Source: Phycisphaerales bacterium (GTDB taxonomy: Bacteria; Planctomycetota; Phycisphaerae; Phycisphaerales; UBA1924). From it: 64,000 bases of DNA. The stretch lies in assembly GCA_019744815.1 (NCBI GenBank), contig JAIEUA010000011.1, forward strand, positions 1-64,000, read 5' to 3'. The notes beneath the pieces are model-generated. The model was given only the letters and a program-made list of their open reading frames with translations, had not been told where the DNA came from and made no database searches. Position numbers and translations under genes: made by a program. Every line of letters starts with the position of its first letter. The first letter of the stretch is position 1. This document shows positions 1-8,284 of this stretch, one piece after another.

Positions 1-18
1 ATCTCCTTCACCTGTCTT

Positions 19-46
19 GACGAGCCCCGAGCGTGAGCGAGCGGGT
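19..46. repeat. Single arm of a palindromic interspersed repeat
   Basis: This 28-bp stretch containing CGAGCGTGAGCGAGCGGG matches the left arm of the inverted-repeat element at 14161-14238 with one difference. No matching right arm follows within the next 100 bp, so this is a solo or decayed copy. It lies upstream of the S49 peptidase gene. Confidence 0.7.
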
Positions 47-203
47 CTCCCCACTCCTCTCCCCGCCCCGCAGGACGCGGAAGGAGAGGACCGCTTGGCC
101 AAAGGCCAAGCCACATGCCAAGCAACTGACGGGAACGAGACTCACCTCAACACCCCCGCGCTCCAATCCCCCACCACCCCCCGCGCCAACGTACCGTTGG
201 CCC

Positions 204-1229
204 ATGCGATCGACCACCACGATCCCCCTCCTCCTCCTGGCCGCCACGCTCACGGCCTGCACCCCGCTGACCGTCAGCTTCACCCTCTTCGCCAAGGACA
301 AGAAACTCGTTGAGTCCGTCGTCGACGAAGACTCCAACGCCAGTTGGAAAGTCTGTGTCATCGACGTCCAGGGCCTGATCGTCGACGCCCCGCTCCCCGG
401 CCTCCTCGGCCCCGGCGCCAACCCCGTCGACGAGGTCGTCGCGCGCCTCGACCGCGCCCGCACCGACGCCTCCATCCGCGCCGTCGTCCTCCGCATCAAC
501 TCCCCCGGCGGCAGCGTCACCGGAAGCGACGTCCTCTACCGCGAGATCCGCCGCTTCCGCGAGCTTTCCAACAAGCCCGTCGTCGTCTCCATGGCCGAAG
601 TCGCCGCCAGCGGCGGCTACTACATCGCCCTCGCCGCCGACCGCATCCTCGCCAACCCCACCACCATCACCGGCTCCATCGGCGTCATCGTCCCCACCAT
701 CAACTTCTCCGACGGCCTCAGCCGCATCGGCATCGTCGCACGCTCCGTCAAAAGCGGCCCCAACAAGGACATCGCCAACAGCCTCGAACCGATGAAGGAC
801 TCCCACTACCGCGTCCTCCAGGGCCTCGTCGACGAGTACTACGCCGCCTTCCGCCAGCACGTCAAAGACCGCCGCCCCAACCTCGACCTCGCCCGCTTCG
901 ACGAGTCCACCGACGGCCGCATCATGAGCGGTCGCGAAGCCCTCGCCCGCGGCCTCGTCGATCAACTCGGCGGCATCCGCGAAGCCTTCGACGCCGCCAA
1001 AGAGCTCGCCGGCATCCAGGCCGCCAAGATGGTCAAGTTCCGCCTCGAAGGCGCCGCCGTCCCCCGCACCGCCTACGCCGACGCCTCGGTTGACTTGCCC
1101 ACCACCCCCGCCGCCTCCAACCCCGGCACCGAGGTCAACCTCCTCCGCATCGACGCCTCCGGCTTCTTCCCCCACGCCGGCCCGGCCCCGAGCTCGTTCT
1201 ACTACTTGTGGATGGCCAACGAGCCCTGA
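204..1229 (+). CDS. sppA: SppA-like S49 family peptidase, lipoprotein
   Basis: A 341-residue serine protease of the S49 (signal peptide peptidase A) family, which degrades cleaved signal peptides and membrane-associated peptides at the outer face of the inner membrane. The N-terminus is hydrophobic and ends in a lipobox (LTAC), suggesting a lipid-anchored form. The core has the family signatures INSPGGSV and the catalytic-Ser loop ASGGYYIALAAD, followed by TGSIGVI. Length fits the short (about 300 residue) S49 class. The start is the ATG at 204: TACCGT at 192-197 ends 6 nt before it, suggesting a leaderless transcript, and in-frame codons further upstream encode low-complexity sequence. It converges on fusA. 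I am confident of the family but not of the substrate. Confidence 0.9.
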   Translation: MRSTTTIPLLLLAATLTACTPLTVSFTLFAKDKKLVESVVDEDSNASWKVCVIDVQGLIVDAPLPGLLGPGANPVDEVVARLDRARTDASIRAVVLRINSPGGSVTGSDVLYREIRRFRELSNKPVVVSMAEVAASGGYYIALAADRILANPTTITGSIGVIVPTINFSDGLSRIGIVARSVKSGPNKDIANSLEPMKDSHYRVLQGLVDEYYAAFRQHVKDRRPNLDLARFDESTDGRIMSGREALARGLVDQLGGIREAFDAAKELAGIQAAKMVKFRLEGAAVPRTAYADASVDLPTTPAASNPGTEVNLLRIDASGFFPHAGPAPSSFYYLWMANEP

Positions 1230-1260
1230 AAAGAAAACGGCCCCGCAACTGCGGGGCCGT
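1229..1260 (-). terminator. Intrinsic terminator of fusA
   Basis: A 10-bp GC-rich hairpin (ACGGCCCCGC / GCGGGGCCGT, 1237-1260). On the minus strand it is followed by TTTTCTTTT, so it terminates fusA. It also lies directly after the stop codon of the convergent peptidase gene, but the plus strand shows no T-run there. Confidence 0.85.
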
Positions 1261-1285
1261 GGAAGAGACGTGTAGAGCGGTTGGC

Positions 1286-3412
1286 TTACTTCTTGGCCTT
1301 GCCGCCGCGCTCGGCCTCAAGGACCTGCTCCTGCAGGCTGCGGGGCATCGGGCGGTATTCGAGGAACTCCATCGTGGCGCTGGCGCGGCCCTGGGACATG
1401 CCGCGGAGGCTGGTGGTGTAGCCGAAGAGCTGATCGAGGGGGATCTCGGCGGTGACGAGCTTGACGACGCCGCGGTCATCGGTGTCGATGATCATGCCGC
1501 GACGCGACGAGATGTCGCCGGTGACGTTGCCGAGGTAGTCGTTGGGGACGGTGACGACGACCTTCATGATCGGCTCGAGGAGGACCGGGCCGGCCTTCTC
1601 GGTGGCTTCCATGACGGCGAGGCGACCGGCCTGCTCGAAGGCGACCTGCGACGAGTCGACGGCGTGGCTCGAACCATCGACGATCGTCGCCTTGACGTTG
1701 ATCATCGGGTAGCCGAACTTGACGCCGGTCTTGCAGGTCTGGCGGATGCCGTACTCGACGGAGGGGATGTACTCCTTCGGGATGGCGCCGCCGACGACCT
1801 TGTTCTCGACCGCGATGTTGTCGGTAAAGTCGAGCTCCTCGGCCGCCGCCTGCTCGGCGGTGAAGGGCTCGAGGTTGATCGTGCAGTCACCGAACTGACC
1901 GCGACCACCGGTCTGCTTGACGAACTTGCCGCGGACCCACTCGGCCTTCTTGGTGATGGCCTCGCGGTACGACACCTTCGGCTTGCCGACGGCGACGTTG
2001 ATCTTCATGTCGCGGGTGAGCTTGTTCTTGATGATTTCAAGGTGCAGCTCGCCCATGCCCGCGATGATGGTCTCGCCGGTCTCTTCGTCGTAGTTGGAGC
2101 GGAAGGACGGGTCTTCGCGGCGGATGACGCCCAGGGCCTCGGAGAGCTTGCGCTTGTCCTCGGTGGTCTTGGGCTCGATCGACATGGCGATGACGGGCTC
2201 GGGGAAGAACATGCGCTCGAGCATGATCGGCTCGTCGGCGTCGCACAGGGTGTCACCGGTGTACGACTCCTTGATGCCGACGACGGCGACGATGTTGCCC
2301 GCGGTCACCTCTTCGAGCGGGATGCGGTTCTGAGCGTGCATCTCGAAGATGCGGCTGGCGTTCTCCTTCTTGCCGTTGCCGGGGTTGAGCAGACGCGTGC
2401 CCTTGGTGAGGGTGCCGGAGTAGACGCGGATGTAGGTGAGATCGCCGTGCATGTCGCTGACGACCTTGAAGACCAGGGCGCTGAACGGAGCCTTGGGGTC
2501 GTGCGGACGCGACATCTTGATGTTCTTGTCGCGCGGGTCGGTGCCCTCGACGTCGGGCTTCTCGGTGGGCGAGGGGAGGTAATCGACGACGGCGTCGAGC
2601 AGGCGCTGGATGCCGATGTTGCGGAGGGCCGCGCCGCAGAGGACGGGGTAGACCTTGCGCTCGACGACGCCCTTGCGGACGGCCTTGCGGATCTCGGCCT
2701 CGGTGGGCTCGTGGCCCTCGAGGTACTTGCCCATCAGCTCGTCGTCGAGCTCGGCGGCCTTCTCGAGCAGCTCGTGGCGCCACTTGTCGGCGTAGTCCTT
2801 GAGGTCATCGGGGATGGCCTTCTCGGTGACCTTGTCGCCCTTGTCGCCTTCGAAGTAGTACGCCCGCATCTCGACGAGGTCGATGATGCCCTGGAACTCG
2901 TTGCCGGTGCCGATCGGGCACTGGAGCGGGAGGGCGTTGGCGCCGAGGCGGGTCTTGATGGTCTCGTAGGAGAAATCGAAGGACGCGCCGAGCTTGTCCA
3001 TCTTGTTGACGAAGCACAGACGGGGCACGCGGTAGCGGTCGGCCTGACGCCACACCGTCTCCGACTGAGCCTCGACGCCTTCCTTGCCGTCGAAGACGGC
3101 GACGGCGCCGTCGAGGACGCGGAGCGAGCGCTCGACTTCGATGGTGAAGTCGACGTGGCCGGGGGTGTCGATCAGGTTCAGCTTGTATTCCTTGGCGTTG
3201 CGGGTCCAGGGGCAGGTGGTGGCGGCGGACTGGATGGTGATGCCGCGCTCCTGCTCTTCCTGCAGGAAGTCCATGGTGGCGGTGCCTTCGTGCACCTCGC
3301 CCATCTTGTAGTTCTTGCCGGTGTAGAACAGGATGCGCTCGGAGACGGTCGTTTTACCGGCGTCGATGTGGGCGCAGATACCGAAGTTGCGGATGTGTGA
3401 CAGGTCGGCCAT
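1286..3412 (-). CDS. fusA: Translation elongation factor G
   Basis: A 708-residue GTPase that drives ribosome translocation. All GTP-binding motifs are present: G1 AHIDAGKTT (14-22), RGITI (56-60), G3 DTPGHVDF (82-89) and G4 NKMD (136-139). Length is normal for the family. The start is set by a purine-rich Shine-Dalgarno (GAGAAGGA) before ATG 3412. A hairpin with a U-tail ends the transcript. It stands alone rather than in a str operon with rpsL/rpsG. A TTGATT-16-TATCGT promoter candidate lies about 270 nt upstream, giving a long leader. Confidence 0.98.
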   Translation of the reverse strand: MADLSHIRNFGICAHIDAGKTTVSERILFYTGKNYKMGEVHEGTATMDFLQEEQERGITIQSAATTCPWTRNAKEYKLNLIDTPGHVDFTIEVERSLRVLDGAVAVFDGKEGVEAQSETVWRQADRYRVPRLCFVNKMDKLGASFDFSYETIKTRLGANALPLQCPIGTGNEFQGIIDLVEMRAYYFEGDKGDKVTEKAIPDDLKDYADKWRHELLEKAAELDDELMGKYLEGHEPTEAEIRKAVRKGVVERKVYPVLCGAALRNIGIQRLLDAVVDYLPSPTEKPDVEGTDPRDKNIKMSRPHDPKAPFSALVFKVVSDMHGDLTYIRVYSGTLTKGTRLLNPGNGKKENASRIFEMHAQNRIPLEEVTAGNIVAVVGIKESYTGDTLCDADEPIMLERMFFPEPVIAMSIEPKTTEDKRKLSEALGVIRREDPSFRSNYDEETGETIIAGMGELHLEIIKNKLTRDMKINVAVGKPKVSYREAITKKAEWVRGKFVKQTGGRGQFGDCTINLEPFTAEQAAAEELDFTDNIAVENKVVGGAIPKEYIPSVEYGIRQTCKTGVKFGYPMINVKATIVDGSSHAVDSSQVAFEQAGRLAVMEATEKAGPVLLEPIMKVVVTVPNDYLGNVTGDISSRRGMIIDTDDRGVVKLVTAEIPLDQLFGYTTSLRGMSQGRASATMEFLEYRPMPRSLQEQVLEAERGGKAKK

Positions 3413-3690
3413 GGTGTGATTCCTTCTCGATCGCGCCCGTCGCCAGGTCCCATGTCAGGGGCGGCGGCGGGAAGTGGTGGGACGGGTGAATTGGACTCTC
3501 GGGAAACTCCGCGTGCTGGGACCCGCGGGGCGGGTCGAGCCGGGGCGGAGACTAAAGAAGTGGGACGGAGAGGCGGATCGCGGTGGCGGCGGATCGCCGC
3601 GGCACGGTCTTGCGACCGGCGGACATCAGGCTGCGATCTCTTCTTCCTCTTCCATGGTGGATCTCAAACAAGCGGAAAAGTGCGGGGAAA

Positions 3691-3718
3691 ACGATAGCGC
3701 ACGCGGGCGGAAAATCAA
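3691..3718 (-). promoter_or_regulatory. Candidate fusA promoter
   Basis: On the minus strand TTGATT (3713-3718) and TATCGT (3691-3696) are 16 bp apart, a good sigma70-type match. Transcription would start near 3684, leaving a leader of about 270 nt before fusA. The rest of the 3413-3788 gap holds no credible gene. Inferred from sequence only. Confidence 0.45.
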
Positions 3719-3755
3719 GCCTGCGTGGGGGCTCTGTCAGGGAATGGGCGATCGC

Positions 3756-3780
3756 GCGGGGCCTGGAAGGCCCCGCCCCC
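3756..3780. repeat. Hairpin repeat, copy 1
   Basis: GCGGGGCCTGG, a central AA, then its inverse repeat and a C-run form a perfect hairpin. The same 25 bp recurs at 9845-9869. It lies just downstream of the pilD stop. There is no T-run on either side, so it looks like an interspersed repeat rather than a classic terminator. Confidence 0.7.
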
Positions 3781-3788
3781 GCGGGCCT

Positions 3789-5276
3789 TTACGGCAGGTC
3801 GATGGGGGCGTGGAAGAGGCGGCGGAGGGCGAACTCGATCCAGGGCTTGAGGAGCAGGACGAGCACGGAGGCGACGGCGAGGTGCGGGCCGTAGGGAAGC
3901 TGGCGGCGCAGGCCGCCGAAGAGGGCTCCGCCCAGGGCCCAGGCCAGACCCACGAAGGCGGCGAGGAAGAAGGCGATGGTGGCGTCGATCCAGCCGAGGC
4001 AGGCGCCGACGGCGGCCATGAGGTGGACGTCGCCCAGGCCCATGGCCTCCTTGCCGAAGGCGAGGCTGCCGAAGACGCGGACGAACCAGACGACGGCGCC
4101 GCCGACGAGGTAGCCCAGGAGCACGCCGCTGAGGGCGGAGAGCCAGAGCGGGACGTGAGCGGAGGTGGTGAGCGTTTCGAGGCGTGCGTCCCACGTCCAG
4201 CCGGCGGTGCGCCCGACGATCTGGTTCGCGAGCCAGCCGCCGATGAGGGCGAAGACGACGGGGGCGGCGAGGAACGCGAGCTCCTTGATCATTTCGCGGC
4301 GGGCGTGGGGATACTGGATCCACATCTCGGCCTGCTCGTCGGCTGTGGGTGGGGCGTTGTGTGCGGCGTGCGGAGCGTGCGAGAGCGGTTGGGCGGTCGG
4401 TGCGGCGTCACTGGCTGGCGCGGTGGCTGTCTCCGTGCCGCTGTTCGCGCTGATGCCACCGTTCGATGCGGATGGGTCGTTCGCGGGCGCACCGGCCGCG
4501 TCGTCGGACGTTCGCTGCTGCTTTTCCCACTCCTCGTAATCCGCGAAGGAGCGGGTGATGAGCCCGGCGCGGAGGAGGAGGAGCGAGACGGCGAGGCCGA
4601 GCATGCCGCCGATGGGGAAGCCGACCCAGTACCAGGCGTTGGGGCCGGGGGTGGGGATGGTCCAGTTCCAGCCTTCGGCGGCGCGCCAGAGGCGGCCGGT
4701 GGTGTTCTGGATGTACAGGGCGTGGATCGGATGGGCGATCGCCGCGAAGATCGCGGGGACCCAGGCGAGCACGAGCGGGATGGTGAAGGTCTTGGCGTCC
4801 ACCAGCGTCATCGCGACGAGGCAACCGAGGAGGACGAGAGTAACGAGGAACGAGGGCCAGGTCTGGACGAGCGGGATGGTGATGCCGCGGCTGGGGCCGG
4901 CCCATTCGGGGGCGATCTGGCCGATGTTGATGCCGATGAGGCGGGCGTTGGGCTCGACCTGATACCAGAGCACGAAGAAGAGCACGAAGAGCAGGGCGAC
5001 GAAGAGCTCGACCGCGGGGTACTCGATCGAGATCTTGGAGCGGCAGAAGCGGCAGCGACCGCCGAGGAAGAGCCAGCCGAAGATGGGGATGTTCTCGCGC
5101 CAGGTGAGCCGCGTCTCGCACGAGGGGCAGCGGCTGGGGGGCGTGACCACGCTGAGGCCCAGCGGGAGGCGGTAGACGAGCACGTTGATCAGCGAGCCGA
5201 CGCTGGCGCCGATCGCGAAGACCCAGAGCACCTGGGCGATCGTGAAGAGCGAGATCATGAAGTCGGGGTAGGACAT
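3789..5276 (-). CDS. pilD: Prepilin peptidase / N-methyltransferase (A24)
   Basis: A membrane aspartyl protease that cleaves the leader of type IV pilins and type II secretion pseudopilins and methylates the new N-terminus. The N-terminal domain shows the paired zinc cysteines CPSC and CRFC. The A24 domain has its first Asp in LVDAKTFTIP and the second in the GLGDVHLMA motif. At 495 residues it is about 200 longer than usual. The extra length is an Ala/Thr/Pro-rich, apparently disordered stretch between the two catalytic Asp motifs, with hydrophobic segments on either side. It is the last gene of xseA-xseB-pilD. The prepilin-like proteins at 17633 and 39044 are likely substrates. Confidence 0.92.
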   Translation of the reverse strand: MSYPDFMISLFTIAQVLWVFAIGASVGSLINVLVYRLPLGLSVVTPPSRCPSCETRLTWRENIPIFGWLFLGGRCRFCRSKISIEYPAVELFVALLFVLFFVLWYQVEPNARLIGINIGQIAPEWAGPSRGITIPLVQTWPSFLVTLVLLGCLVAMTLVDAKTFTIPLVLAWVPAIFAAIAHPIHALYIQNTTGRLWRAAEGWNWTIPTPGPNAWYWVGFPIGGMLGLAVSLLLLRAGLITRSFADYEEWEKQQRTSDDAAGAPANDPSASNGGISANSGTETATAPASDAAPTAQPLSHAPHAAHNAPPTADEQAEMWIQYPHARREMIKELAFLAAPVVFALIGGWLANQIVGRTAGWTWDARLETLTTSAHVPLWLSALSGVLLGYLVGGAVVWFVRVFGSLAFGKEAMGLGDVHLMAAVGACLGWIDATIAFFLAAFVGLAWALGGALFGGLRRQLPYGPHLAVASVLVLLLKPWIEFALRRLFHAPIDLP

Positions 5277-5365
5277 GAGTGGGAAGGGGTGAGGGATGAG
5301 GTGTGAGCCGGAATGGCGGAGCTCGGTGTGGGACCTCCAACCTCAGCCCTCCAGCCTCTCCGCTC

Positions 5366-5611
5366 TCACTCATCGTCTGGATCGGCGGAATCCTTCAAGT
5401 CCTTCGAGAGCGATTCGATCCGCTGCTCGGCGGAGGTGAGGATCTCGCGGCAGCGTTTGAGGAGTTTCACGCCCCGCTCGTACTCGGCGAGCGACTTCTC
5501 CAGGCCGACCTCGCCGGACTCGATGGCCTCGATGATGGACTCGACCTCTTCAAGCGAGTGCTCGAAGGAGGGTGCGTCGGCGTCCTTGGAATGGGGGTCT
5601 CGCTTTGCCAC
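5366..5611 (-). CDS. xseB: Exodeoxyribonuclease VII small subunit
   Basis: An 81-residue, mostly helical protein with the XseB core SFEHSLEEVESIIEAIESG and LEKSLAEYERG. It binds the large subunit to form exonuclease VII, which degrades single-stranded DNA from both ends in repair. It starts 12 bp after xseA ends, so the two are co-transcribed. Length is normal. The acidic tail (DPDDE) is unremarkable. Confidence 0.95.
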   Translation of the reverse strand: MAKRDPHSKDADAPSFEHSLEEVESIIEAIESGEVGLEKSLAEYERGVKLLKRCREILTSAEQRIESLSKDLKDSADPDDE

Positions 5612-5623
5612 GGGCGGAGCGTA

Positions 5624-7117
5624 TCACACGTCCCAGCCGTGGAAGAGGCCGGGTTCGTCGGCGGCTGGCTTGGTGCGTTTGGCAGGCCGAGATGATGGCC
5701 GAGGTGACGGCCGAGGCGCCGGTTGGTCCGACTCCCCCACCACGCTGGCGATGGCGCCGTCGGTGACGTGGGTGGTGAGCGTGTCGCCGCGGGAGACGTC
5801 GCGGGTGGAGCGGATGAGGCGGCCATCGGCGGCCGCGGTGATGGAGAAGCCACGCTCGAGGACGCGCTTGGGCGAGATGGCGGCGAGGTGCTTGTCGAGG
5901 GCGTCAATGCGGGCGCGGTGCTGATCGCGGAGGCGATGGACGGAGCGCTCGAGGCGGTCGGCCGACGCGGTGAGTCGCGCGGGGTCGAGGCGGCTGGTCA
6001 TGGCGCGAGCGAGGCGATCGTCCGCGGCGGCGAGGCGTGCGATCATGCGGGCGTGCACGGCTTGGGGGCGGACGCGCTCGAGGCGGAGCTCGAGCTGGTG
6101 GGCCTTGGTGCGGAGGGTCGCGATCGCGTCGAGGGCGGCGGTCTCGAGCCGCTCGCCGGAGAGCTCGACATCGCGGCGGGCCAGCTCGGCCCCGCGGGCG
6201 AGGGCGGTGGCGAGGCGGCGCTGCGAGGAGTCGAGTTGGCGGAGCAGCTCGCGGACATCGGGCGTGAGGCGCATCGCGGCCTGGGTGGGCGTGGCGCAGC
6301 GTTCGTCGGCGACGAGCTCGGCGATGGTGGTGTCGGTCTCGTGGCCGATGGCGGCGACGAGCGGGACGGTGCAGCGTAAGATGGCGTCGGCGACGCGGCG
6401 CTCGTTGAAGCACCAGAGGTCTTCTTTGCTGCCCCCGCCGCGGGTGAGGAGGATGGCGTCGACGCCGAGGCGAGCGTGGTGCTTGGAGATTCGATCGATG
6501 GCGGCGGCGATCTCGGGCGCGGCGGCGTCGCCCTGCACGGGAACATCGACGACCAGCAGCCCGACCGCGGGGCAGCGGCGCTGGGCGGTGTTGATCACGT
6601 CCTGCAGCGCGGCGGCGGAGCGGCTAGTGATGACGGCGATGCGGCGCGGGAAGCGGGGCAGAGGCTTCTTGCGTTCGATCGCGAAGTAGCCGTCGGCCTT
6701 GAGCGTGGCGCAGAGTTCGCGGAAGGCGCGGTCGAGGGGACCTTCGCCGGCGCGTTCGAGGGAGTCGAGGATGAAGGAGACCTTGCCGCCTTTGCTGTAG
6801 AACTCGATGCGGCCCTTGACGATGACCTGCTCGCCGTCGCGGGGCGGCGGGCTGATCTTGCGGGCGGCGCTGGCGAACATGACGCAGTTGACGACCGCGT
6901 TCTCGTCCTTGAGATCGAAGTACCAGTGGGTGCGGTCGCGGAAGCCGCTGACCTCGCCGATGACGCGGATGGGACCGGGGACGCCTCGGCGGAGAGCGCC
7001 GTCGATCTCGCCTGCGAGCTTGGAGACGGGCCAGGGCGTGGCGGAATCTGGCGTGGGCGCCACCGCTCGCCGCGGTGCGGCCATCTTGTCGGGGTCAAAT
7101 GGAAGCCGCTCGGTCAC
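5624..7117 (-). CDS. xseA: Exodeoxyribonuclease VII large subunit
   Basis: A 497-residue catalytic subunit of exonuclease VII. The N-terminal OB fold (about 30-130; WPVSKLAGEIDGAL, GEVSGFRDRTHWYFDLKD) precedes the nuclease core with ITSRSAAALQDV, ILLTRGGGSKEDLW and IGHETDTTIAELVAD, all characteristic of XseA. A long helical region follows and the C-terminus is Ser/Pro/Arg-rich. The start is GTG 7117: on the minus strand TACACT (7125-7130) ends 7 nt upstream, so translation is probably leaderless. It heads xseA-xseB-pilD. Confidence 0.97.
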   Translation of the reverse strand: MTERLPFDPDKMAAPRRAVAPTPDSATPWPVSKLAGEIDGALRRGVPGPIRVIGEVSGFRDRTHWYFDLKDENAVVNCVMFASAARKISPPPRDGEQVIVKGRIEFYSKGGKVSFILDSLERAGEGPLDRAFRELCATLKADGYFAIERKKPLPRFPRRIAVITSRSAAALQDVINTAQRRCPAVGLLVVDVPVQGDAAAPEIAAAIDRISKHHARLGVDAILLTRGGGSKEDLWCFNERRVADAILRCTVPLVAAIGHETDTTIAELVADERCATPTQAAMRLTPDVRELLRQLDSSQRRLATALARGAELARRDVELSGERLETAALDAIATLRTKAHQLELRLERVRPQAVHARMIARLAAADDRLARAMTSRLDPARLTASADRLERSVHRLRDQHRARIDALDKHLAAISPKRVLERGFSITAAADGRLIRSTRDVSRGDTLTTHVTDGAIASVVGESDQPAPRPSPRPSSRPAKRTKPAADEPGLFHGWDV

Positions 7118-7231
7118 CGGGGCGAGTGTACTCGCCGACGATGCCGAGCGCTCCCATGGCCTCCAATCACACCCCCGGCGGAAAGCGGGTCGTTCGCCGT
7201 GCGTCGGGCCGTTCGGATGTGGGTGCGCCCG

Positions 7232-8074
7232 CTATCGGGTCGCGACCTTCGACGCCTTCTCATCGCCACGCTCCTGGTGCTTGGCGGTCACGTTGGTCTT
7301 CGAGGCCTCGGCGCGGGCGAGGCTCTGCTTCACCGCGTCGTGATCGGCGAGCGGCGGCATCGAGACGCGGGCGTTGCCCTTGACCATCTCGCGGCCGATC
7401 GCGGCGAGCTCGCGGTCTTGAGCAGGCTGCTGGTTGCTTCGGACCTGCATCTTCTTACGGAACTTGGGTTCGTCGGTGGGACGGTCGATGGTCATCACCG
7501 GCTTGATGTCGCTGACATCGACTCGGGCCTGGTCGTCGGCGGCGCCGTTGCCGCTGAAGGTGCGGACGCTGTAGGTGTAGCCGCGTTCGCGGAGCCAGGC
7601 TTGGCGGCCTTCTTCGAGTTCGGTCCAGACTTCCTTGTTAGTGGTGCCGTGCTCGCGGAACCAGTCGCGGGTGGCGACGTCGAGGCGATCGAAGGAGACC
7701 TCGCTGGGGTCGATGGCCTGCCAGGGCGAGATGGTCATGGTGTAGCCGCTGCTGAGGCGGACGTGGATCATGGTGTCGTCGTTGTCGTACGCGCCGTACG
7801 CGCTGGGGCCTGGGTTGGTGGCGGCGTTGGTCTCGTCGGGGGCGCGGCCGCCGACTTCGCCGTTGCCGGACCACTCTCGGCCGCCGAAGCCGGGGCGACG
7901 GGTGTCGTCGACGCCGCCGGTGAAGGGGCGGCTGGAGGCGAGGCGTGGGCTGCTGGTGGCGGGGGCGATGAGAGTGGGCGTGGGCGTGAGCTTGCAATCC
8001 GGCAGATACGGCTCGGGGCGCACGGCCAGGCCGCAGGACATGATGAGCGCGGGGACGATGGTGGCAACAAGCAT
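7232..8074 (-). CDS. Predicted lipoprotein or exported protein of unknown function
   Basis: A 280-residue protein that I do not recognise. The start at ATG 8074 is chosen because a GGAG Shine-Dalgarno precedes it and a hydrophobic signal (MLVATIVPALIMSC) begins there. The Cys could be a lipidation site, although Met-Ser before it makes a weak lipobox. The middle is Pro/Ser/Gly-rich. Residues about 110-190 form a folded-looking domain containing DTMIHVRLSSGYTMTISPWQ and an RDWFREHGTTN segment. The C-terminus is charged. It lies upstream of xseA in the same direction but is separated from it by xseA's own promoter. Confidence 0.65.
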   Translation of the reverse strand: MLVATIVPALIMSCGLAVRPEPYLPDCKLTPTPTLIAPATSSPRLASSRPFTGGVDDTRRPGFGGREWSGNGEVGGRAPDETNAATNPGPSAYGAYDNDDTMIHVRLSSGYTMTISPWQAIDPSEVSFDRLDVATRDWFREHGTTNKEVWTELEEGRQAWLRERGYTYSVRTFSGNGAADDQARVDVSDIKPVMTIDRPTDEPKFRKKMQVRSNQQPAQDRELAAIGREMVKGNARVSMPPLADHDAVKQSLARAEASKTNVTAKHQERGDEKASKVATR

Positions 8075-8284
8075 GGTCGAGTCTCCGGATGTGTGGGCGG
8101 GATGAGGCCGAGTGTGAACACGCGTCCGCCGCTCAAACATGCCCGACACTTGAGGGTTCGGCTACGCCGCTTGGGGGAAGGCGCACTGATGTGCCGAATC
8201 CGGCGGCACACACGGCACAGACGGAACTCTCTATGGGACGTGAAGCGTGTTATCAGACACGCGCCGTCGCTCCAATGATCGTGC

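Noticed and set aside
17-313. Short frames beginning SPERER or containing SLTLGAR
   Set aside because: These peptides are translations of the palindromic repeat (CGAGCGTGAGCG), not proteins.
1208-3400. A 730-codon open frame opposite fusA, and similar long frames opposite prkA (34953-37295) and pyrG (24332-26521)
   Set aside because: They are Val/Leu/Asp/Gly-rich mirror images of genuine genes, a known effect of high third-position GC. None shows a family motif.
3756-3776. Hairpin after pilD as an intrinsic terminator
   Set aside because: No T-run on either strand, and the same sequence recurs elsewhere, so it is listed as a repeat.
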